This document shows positions 56,898 to 64,000 of a stretch of 64,000 nucleotides of DNA, piece by piece; within the stretch, counting starts at the first letter, position 1, and every line of letters starts with the position of its first letter. This DNA comes from Pinus tabuliformis (taxonomy: Eukaryota; Streptophyta; Pinopsida; Pinales; Pinaceae). The notes under the pieces are model-generated. The model worked only from the letters and a program-made list of their open reading frames with translations, ran no database searches and was not told where the DNA came from. Where the stretch lies: the NCBI GenBank assembly GCA_031772625.1, contig CM062820.1:1072789369-1072853368 (forward strand), in the 5' to 3' direction. The translations under genes were made by a program, and so were the position numbers.

Positions 56898-57660
56898 ATT
56901 AGCATGTCAATGAATCGTGTCTTTCACTCGAAGACAAAGCATATTTCAATCAAGTACCACTTCTTGAGAGGTCATGTTGCAAATCAAACATTCAAGCTAG
57001 AGTATGTATCTACAAAAGAAAATCTAGCTGATATTTTAACCAAACCTCTCCCAAGAGATCAATTTGATCATTTAAGGAAAATACTATGAGTAGTTCCTCT
57101 TGCCTCCCTCCACTAGATCTTCCTCAAGGGGAAGAAAGGAATCCAACAAGCATTTAGCATATAAAGATGGAAATTCTAGTTGCATAGGATCCACATAATA
57201 GGGGGATATTGATGACAAGGGGAGTATGTTGGTGTCTTTTCCATTGATCTCAAAGGGGGAGTAGTATTGGTGATCAAACAATAGAAGAAGATCTTCAAAC
57301 AAAGGGGGATAAGTATGTTGATCAAATAAGAGATGGATAATAACTTCAGACTAAGAGGAAATGTCTTGAAAACTTCAAACTAAAAGGAGAGAACTCCATA
57401 ACAGGTTATAATTATATTTAATTGGTAGAAAAATCCAAAGGAGGAGAAGATGATGATGCACACTTTGTTTCTTTATGGTGTTTATTTAATTTGATCAAGG
57501 TGTTGCCATCAATGCCGAAGGGGGTGAATCCTAGAAATGTGTTGTCATTGATGGAAAAGGAGATTAGGATGAAGGCAATAGCAGAGATGATTACAAGAAG
57601 AATGAAGTTCAACTCAAGGCATGCAAAGGAAATTTTGGTGATGGTGTAGATATTTTGAAG
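56898..57660 (+). mobile_element. Element G right part: RNase H end, purine tracts, LTR start
   Basis: After F and ATTAG (56898-56902), copia RNase H text resumes: VFHSKTKHISIKYHFLRGHV (56912-56975) and STKENLADILTKPLPRDQF (57010-57068), the classic copia end. Between 57090 and 57510 several purine-rich tracts occur (AGGGGGA near 57200, AAGGGGAG near 57215, CAAAGGGGGAG at 57251, AAAGGGGGAT at 57301). TGTTGCCATCAATGC at 57501 with GAAGGGGGTG at 57517 may start the 3' LTR. Multiple PPT-like repeats upstream of the 3' LTR are a known Sirevirus trait. Confidence 0.7.
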
Positions 57661-58035
57661 CCATTTGTAGCTCATAATATCTCTCCAAAGATAGTTGGGA
57701 CACACTCAAATGGATAGAGCTTCGAAACAACTTTCCAGTTGAAAATGGAAGTTCAAAAAATGGCCTCATGGATCACAAGTTAGAGCTAGTCAAAGAAGGT
57801 ACCCCCAAAGATTGCAGAGCTAAAGTGGTTAGAGAAACTTTGAAGAAAGTTGAGTTTGGTGCACTCGACAAACACAATAGAGCTTTAGTGGAGCGACCAA
57901 ATCCAAGGACTGTGTAGACATGGCTTTGAAAACATTATGGTGGAAAGAATTTTCATTGGCTCACGATGAAACCCTTTGTTATCACAAAAAATTGATCATC
58001 TGACCATAATTTACTAGATGGATCAAAGTACACCA
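57661..58035 (+). other. Probable rest of G's 3' LTR
   Basis: No ORF or repeat partner. By position it would be LTR text of G running into element H, but with the 5' LTR of G missing I cannot fix its end. Confidence 0.35.
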
Positions 58036-59055
58036 TGTAAGGCCAATTTTACCATATTAAAATTGCTTTCATTGTGAGAAATTACTTAATAAACCACATT
58101 TTTAAAGAAATTTATAATTAAACCCATGAAGAATAATTAAATAACTCACTATTTGTTTAATTATCTTATAGGAATAACTAATTAAACCATTGTTTAATTA
58201 ATATTCCTTGTCACATTTGACCCAATTATGATAAATAAATAAATTAATCATTAATTATCTTATTTTTCTTTAGGAATAATTAATTAATCACTAATTTGTT
58301 ATTATTACTTGTCAATTTTGACCAAATCTTAGGAATAATTAGCTAAATCATTATTTGTTTATTATTCCTTAACCATATTTCTTGAGATGATAAATAAATA
58401 ATTTATTTATTTATTATTTCTAAATAAAATTTTAAATACTTTTTCCCTCTAACCAAATATAATAAAATATTTCAAATGGTTATTCCTAGAATGGGGTTAA
58501 TAATATTTTATTATTGCTCATTATTCGAGGACAACTTAATAATTTGTTATAAATAGAAGGGTTTTCCATTCATTATTCACTTTCGATTATTTTCATTGTT
58601 GCACTCACTATTGCAACTCTGATTATTCTCACTGTCACACACCATTTTTCTTTTCCATTTGAGTCCTCATTGAACTTGAACATTTTATTTGCTGGGGTTT
58701 ACACATTATAGAGGAGAGAGACTTTACAAAAGCTGAAGACATTTGAGGATAGCCAAGAACCCACCCCATAGAGGGGGAATGGTAAGATTATTTGTTCCCT
58801 TCACATGTGTTGTTTAATAAAATATATTCCTTATATATATGGTTTCCGTTGGATTATTGGAGTTACTTGTGCTTATTTTACTATTCCATTTTATTGTTTA
58901 ACTATGATTGTGGTATAGATTAGGGCTTTGGCAGGTTTTGTTTCTATCATTTGCTGCATATCTACAATGTTTAGCAACCATTTTCATTATTAGGGTTGTT
59001 TATCATCCATAGCCTGAAGTGGTTTCTTTTCGTACACATTTGAGAAGAAAGCACA
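58036..59055 (+). repeat. Element H 5' LTR (inferred edges)
   Basis: TGTAAGGCCAATTTT...GAAAGCACA. TATAAATA at 58548-58555 is a clear TATA box, and AATAAAATA near 58812 a poly(A)-like signal. The AT-rich part 58165-58390 has three related units (AGGAATAATTAATTAATCA-like followed by TTGACCAAAT-like text). Confidence 0.7.
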
Positions 59056-59064
59056 ATAAAAAAT

Positions 59065-59078
59065 TGGCGACTCCACTG
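59065..59078 (+). other. Element H primer-binding site
   Basis: TGGCGACTCCACTG, identical to the first 14 bases of F's site, and nine or ten bases inside the inferred LTR end. Confidence 0.65.
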
Positions 59079-59253
59079 CATTTTTAATTCTGATCTGAAA
59101 ATTTCGGTGACATTCAGTTTTAAGATTAGGGTTTTTCTTTTTCAGTCTCTTAATGTTGTTTACTAGCTTTCTAACCCTAGAGCAGTCAAATTTCTAACTT
59201 CCGTAAGTTTTTTGGTCTTTTTCACAGGTCATAGGAACCAACTGTGATAGAGA

Positions 59254-59325
59254 TTTTATTTTATTTTTTATTTTTTTTATTTTTTATTTTATTTTATTTT
59301 ATTTATTTATTTATTTATTTTTTTT
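59254..59325. repeat. Simple repeat (TTTTA/TTTA)n
   Basis: About 72 bases of TTTTA and TTTA units in the leader of element H, with runs of eight or more T. Confidence 0.95.
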
Positions 59326-60166
59326 CTGAGACTTGCTGATCGAGAATCAAGGAGTAGAAATCGCACTTTTCTGCCACAAAACTGCAATTTGGAGGTTTAG
59401 AGCGCACTTTTTGGTCCAAAAAGTGCGACATCCTAAGAATCAGGTAAGTACCTACGATTTTTCCCAATCTGTTTCTGGGTTTTTTCGAGAGCTGTCTGTA
59501 GGGTTGGTTGACCACTGTCTGACCCCACTTAGGCCTTGATCTACTCCATTTTTATCATCGAAGTGGAATTTAGCCTCTTTAGGGCTTCTAGTACACTTCC
59601 ACTTTTATAGGAGGAGTTTAGCTGAGTAAGAAGTCTGAGTTTTTGCAGAGCTTTCAGCCATATTTTCTAGATATGTACCTTCATGTTTTAGATCTTGAAA
59701 GATAGGTTGTTTCCATACAAAGTCTCAGCTTAAACCATGTCTGGTCATTTGCCTTAGGGTCCCATAGTTTTCCCTAAGTTTCACACCCATCTCCTTATCT
59801 TTTTGCAATGATTTTCCTCTCTGGTTTTTTCTATTGTTGCACCACTATCCAACATCATAGTGTCATTTGATCCTAGTCACATCAACACTTAGATCTCTTA
59901 GCATTTTTCGCCTTTTTCTAGTTTATTTCGCCACCAACCATCACAGTGTTTGTCATTTTCTGTTTTTAATTTCAGTTTATTTCAGCAATATTTCTTTTTT
60001 CAAACATGATTTGGGCTTAATTAATAAAACACTTACACACACAAGCACACCTTAAGTGAAGGGCACTTGGTTTACACCGCTAAGCCAAGAATTAACTTAA
60101 TTAACTTATCTCCCCACATAGAGACAAAAACATCTTGTTGATCTCCCTTCATCATTTCCATGTCAC
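59326..60166 (+). other. Element H leader
   Basis: No convincing ORF. Contains AGAGCGCACTTTTTGG and AAAAAGTGCGACATCC (about 59399-59435), an inverted-type pair (GTGCG/CGCAC) like words in F's leader and LTR. Otherwise no recognised structure. Confidence 0.55.
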
Positions 60167-61900
60167 TTGTGTCTTATAACCATTGTGCCACCAAGGCATT
60201 TATCATGGAGACTCCTAGGCCTTCATCCCCCATTTCCGCTTGGGCATATTACTCCTCCCCGTAGGGTTCAAGTTCATAGTCCCCAGAGTCCCCATACCAA
60301 CTCCTCTTCTGGTTCATCTAATTTCTCATCTGATTGCGAGTCTCCTTCACCCCATACCATCATCATGTTAGGACCCACTGAAGGTGCAGGAACCCAACCT
60401 GATGTTGGCTTCAGTTCTACCCTGATGGTCACATATAGCAGAACTGTCTCAGGAACCGTTCTGGCAGCTTCCATGCTGCCTTTCATTGTTGGGTTAAACC
60501 TCCCTGATTTTAGCTAGTTGATTAAGGACCCTATACACCACAATGCTTGTTGGCCAGCTATGCCGACTAAGGTTCCCTCCGACATTCCCAAGTTTGAGGG
60601 TAATTCTCGAGAATACCCTACCAATCACATCTTCTCCTTCGATATGTGGTGTTCATCCAACTCTATCACCGATGATTCAATTCATCTTCTGTTGTTTCAA
60701 CACACGCTCACTAGAGATGCTACGAAGTGGTATGTTGACCAGCTCATTGCCCCTCATTCCACTTTCATGGTTCTTGCTAAAGCGTTCCTTTCATATTTTC
60801 AATTACCTCTCCAATATGACACTAGTACGAAGCTCTTGACCACATTTTGTCGATCCTCTACCACCTATCCTTCCGATCATGTCCGGGAATAGCCTAGAAG
60901 TAGGAGCACGTGCTGTGATCTTCCCTTCAAAGATTGTGTCTACCTTGATTAGTTTCTTAGGATTCTTTTATCACCTATTTCCAAAGAGGTCATGTCTTAT
61001 TTTCCTTAGACAGAGGAAGAGGCTCTCTAGACTGATGTGATATATGACTTGATTTATGTTCAATCTGGTTATGTCTATACTATGATACCAATCCCCCCTT
61101 GTCCTGGTGGTTCCAATAAACTGGGTGCAGCTCACGCTGCCGATGATATCGTTGGCGCTATTTCACATCCTTCGCCATATACTCAGCATAGTTATGACTA
61201 TCTGCAAGGGGGCACTAGTTCCTCTAACGCTTATGCCCCTCTTGCTAGCAACGTGTATTTAGGACAAAGCACATTTTATGCATTTACCCATCCACATTAG
61301 CATATGCCAGGGCCAACTAGTACTCAACCTGTCTACTAGACCATTTCCCCTTCACCATCTTATACATATTCACCACTGAGCACTCCAACCCCTTAGGAAT
61401 TAGCGCCGCAACCTCCCATGCATCCTCATCCCTAGAAGCCACCGCCCCCTCAGGGTCAAGTGTTTGCATAACCTAGTGCAACCAATCCCCAAAATTAGAA
61501 TAAAAATAATAAGGGGAAAGGTAACAAGAGTAACTAGGGTAACGAAGGTAATCAACCTAATGAACCCCAAGGGAACCAACCAAACACCAACAACTAGCAA
61601 TAGGGTGACCAACTCAAGAAAAACAAGGCTATTCATACAAAAAATCCTTGTGCATGTTATGGCGTATATGGCCATTATACTGATGAATGTCCCCTCTTAC
61701 CCCAGATGTGCCAAATGTGGGAAGCCTAAGAAGCTTCTAGAGGTCAACACCCATGTTGTAACCGCCTCAGAATCCTGTGCCATCTCAACTAGTTGTGCTC
61801 ACAAATCCTTTCCCTCATCAAGGATTTGTTGCTACTCAACATCATCCAGGTCAATAAGCTCACCTTCCCCAACCTTCTAGTCTTGGTGACTGCTAGATCC
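60167..61900 (+). pseudogene. Element H gag region
   Basis: N-terminal Ser/Pro-rich text (60167-60510) precedes the capsid domain at 60518-60892: VPSDIPKFEGNSREYPTNHI, SITDDSIHLLLFQHTLTRDA, KWYVDQLIAPHSTFMVLAKA. Pro/Gln/Asn-rich text follows (about 61080-61600), then a zinc-knuckle-like stretch near 61640-61690 (CYGVYGHYTDEC). Broken at several points. Confidence 0.75.
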
Positions 61901-62133
61901 TCATGATGAATTCTGACAAGGTCAATACCTTTGATATCAACTTGCAAACTCAGTTGCATCAATATGACAAACCATTGACTTCATCTACCACTGAGTCCAA
62001 AATGAAAGCATCTACTGAGCTTCTTATGACACCAAATGGTCTGCTACAGATCCCTTAACCTAAATTTGAGTCAATTCTCAAGATCCCCAAGGGGCCATTA
62101 CATTGTAACGCAATTTCTAACCGAGTTTCCCAT

Positions 62134-62793
62134 ATGTACAGTATAGTAGATGACTTAGCGCAGTCCCCTGTTGCCATGTCAACACTGGAAGTGCTCCAGT
62201 CATGCCCATCTCAAAAGAGAGCTCTAGTAACTTCCTTGGGTGCAGTAGATCCTTCAAACAATCATTTGATTGTCTTCCTAGTTGCTACATTAGAACATCC
62301 TTCATTACCTCCATCTGTTGCTTTCCAGATATTAGTTCGAGTCCATAATGCCATCATCTCCCGATGCATAATTGACGAAGGCACATCCACCTGTGTGATG
62401 GCCATTGTTGTTTGGAAGAATCTAAAGTCACCTAAGTTATCCCCATCCACCATTACTTTGCGTGTTTGGAACGGTCAATCCTCTCAGCCTCTCAGCATGT
62501 ACTGCAATTTTCCAGTCACTCTTGCGGTCAAGACTGTTCATGTCAACATTGAGGTAATTTGTGCCCCTCTAGATTACAACATTCTCTTGGGTTGTAGTTA
62601 CACTTATGCCATGTCAGTCGTCGTATCTACATTTTTCTGCAAGATGTGCTTCCCCCATGAAGGAATGATTATCACCATTGATCATTTGACATATTATGAG
62701 CCGACATCCTTGACCTCCCCTGAGTCCATTATCTCATCGATGTCCAAAAAGAAGTCTTCTACCCCTCTCACCGACATTTCACCCAGAGTATAA
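62134..62793 (+). pseudogene. Element H protease region
   Basis: A 219-residue open stretch. The active-site text RCIIDEGTSTCVMAIVVWKN lies near 62365-62420 (DEG type), and LDYNILLGCSYTYAMSVVVS near 62570-62630, both colinear with F's protease. The N-terminal part (QSPVAMSTLEVLQSCPSQKR) resembles the gag-protease linker of this family. Confidence 0.85.
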
Positions 62794-64000
62794 AATTATT
62801 CCTCATTATTAGGTGCTTTCCCTGGTCCTCACCCTCCTATCTTTGAGCCTAGCTCTTTCAGTGTTTGCATGTTACAAGCATCACGATCTACTCAAAAGTA
62901 GTCTGGTACATCTAATCCGCAACAAGATCCTCAGCACCCAGCGGTTAACATCCCGACTGAACCATCCAGATCCACCCCTCCAGGACCTCCTCCTTTTGTG
63001 GGTGCCTCCTCTTTGTTCCCACGAGGAACTGTTCCTCTAGGTCTCAACCATCTAGGAGTTGTTTTGTTGGGACATTACCTTGCAGGCCAGATACCTTTCT
63101 TGTTTCCTCCTTCCAGAATCTTTTCTATCCCTATCATTACTTCGTTGGTCCTCCCTAACATGACTTTGGGGATCCAAGTATGGTACATTGATCCCTTTGT
63201 GAACACATCGCCTGGTGAGCTAAGACCATATCATGCTTTGACCTCGGTTCAACCGGTCCCTACGACCCCTGCCACTGCTCCAGTTCCACTACCACCTCAA
63301 CAGGAATCCACTCCTGTTGTGAAAGCATCTGGATAGGGTGGTAGAGCCAAGAAAAAGGAACCTGAGGACAAGGCTCCTCAAGCACCTCCAGCTCCCAAAG
63401 CTCAAAAGCTACCCCTTCCATGCACTATGTGTGAGGTTGCTGGGCATGCCACAATTAACTCTCCTGAGCTTCCTGTTCTCAAAACTTTAGTTCATGAAAT
63501 GTTCCCTTAGTCAAAGATCCATGAGGTCTAAGTTACCCTACTAGGACCAGCCAAGAAACTCAAAATGTTACACACAAATCACCCTTGCACCTTTTGCGAT
63601 CATTATGGTCATTATTCCCATTGTTTCCCTCACCTCGAGGAATTCAGTGATTGTCTTCAAGCACTTTGTGAATAGGAGGCCACTCGTAGTGGATCATGTA
63701 CTCCTCTACCTGTGGATTCTGGTACCCCTAGTGTACTATAACAGGGGGACTCTGGTCCTACCATCGTGATCCCTCCCCCCAATGTCGAGATGACAGACTC
63801 CATGGTCCATATCTTTTACCTGTCATCATCATTGAGTTCCTCACAAGAAAACCTCTCTGAGGTTTTTCTTTGCGCTTCTATCGAACCTCCTCCATCATAA
63901 GCCCAATTTTGAGCATCGCTAGGTTTTCCATCTACTAGCTCATCGTCTACCATTCCAGATGATGCGTATGTGAATCTTGTTTCTCAGGATGATGCACCAT
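62794..64000 (+). pseudogene. Element H text after protease with zinc-finger-like motifs
   Basis: Pro/Ser/Thr-rich text (62813-63330) is followed by LPCTMCEVAGHATINSPELP (63414-63475, C-x2-C-x4-H) and PCTFCDHYGHYSHCFPHLEE (63582-63643, C-x2-C-x4-H-x3-C). The window ends before RT. Two knuckle-like motifs here are additional to the one in gag near 61650. Their function is unknown. Confidence 0.5.

Larger units (their letters stand above)
58036..64000 (+). mobile_element. Element H: Tat-like Ty3/gypsy copy, left part
   Basis: A plus-strand relative of F: LTR about 58036-59055, primer site TGGCGACTCCACTG at 59065, long leader, gag (60167-61900), protease (62134-62793), then zinc-finger-like text (63330-63680) at the window edge. 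RT and later parts lie outside. Gag and protease text align with F's (VPSDIPKFEGN / LPSDIPKFNGN; DEGTSTCVM / DEGESTCIM). It is broken, with several breaks. Start and end of the LTR are inferred because the partner is not visible. Confidence 0.85.

Noticed and set aside
59315-59539. Paired sense and antisense ORFs of about 67 codons
   Set aside because: Next to the simple T/A repeat in H's leader; mutual shadows without recognisable motif.

Overview
The window looks like intergenic DNA of a large-genome seed plant, most likely a conifer or other gymnosperm. This is an inference: almost every base belongs to plant-type Ty3/gypsy or Ty1/copia LTR elements stacked inside one another, the LTR pairs are moderately old (about 4-13% diverged by my hand counts), and the text is AT-rich and CpG-poor. 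I found no intact host gene, no tRNA or rRNA gene, no CRISPR array and nothing bacterial.

Nested layout, left to right. O is a minus-strand Ty3/gypsy copy whose body fills the left 6.8 kb; its long LTR continues at 24.25-25.97 kb. Two copies of one gypsy family sit inside it: A (1212-3951, in O's pol) and B (6789-24251, in O's LTR). B is itself split by D (11758-17528, an unclassified segment with a coiled-coil ORF) and by C (18321-24184, a gypsy copy inside B's 3' LTR). From 26 to 36.1 kb there are gypsy-type LTR relics (J) rich in short repeats. J is split by K (28775-35864), a large-LTR element with no recognisable pol but with a charged, internally repetitive reading frame. A diverged 1.1-kb direct repeat follows (36.4-38.45 kb). 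G is a Sirevirus-like Ty1/copia remnant (38.5-41.2 and 56.9-57.7 kb), split by F (41207-56897), a Tat-like gypsy copy. F carries an extra RNase H after its integrase, an antisense ORF, and a passenger gag-bearing element E (53164-55240). H, a second Tat-like gypsy copy, begins near 58.04 kb and runs off the right end.

For A, C, E, F and K the insertion edges are fixed by TG...CA LTR ends and identical 5-bp flanking repeats (CTTTG, GTTTC, CTTCC, ATTAG, GATGT). B's flanks match at four of five positions. D's edges are weaker.

The pol-bearing copies all look dead, with several breaks each. The most interesting signals are K's repeated motif F-x-x-D-N-L-[FW]-[IV]-x-A-[GE], found four times in one frame; F's antisense plant-mobile-domain-like ORF and its post-integrase RNase H; the LTRs of E, which are more diverged than those of its host F; and D, whose content I could not assign.
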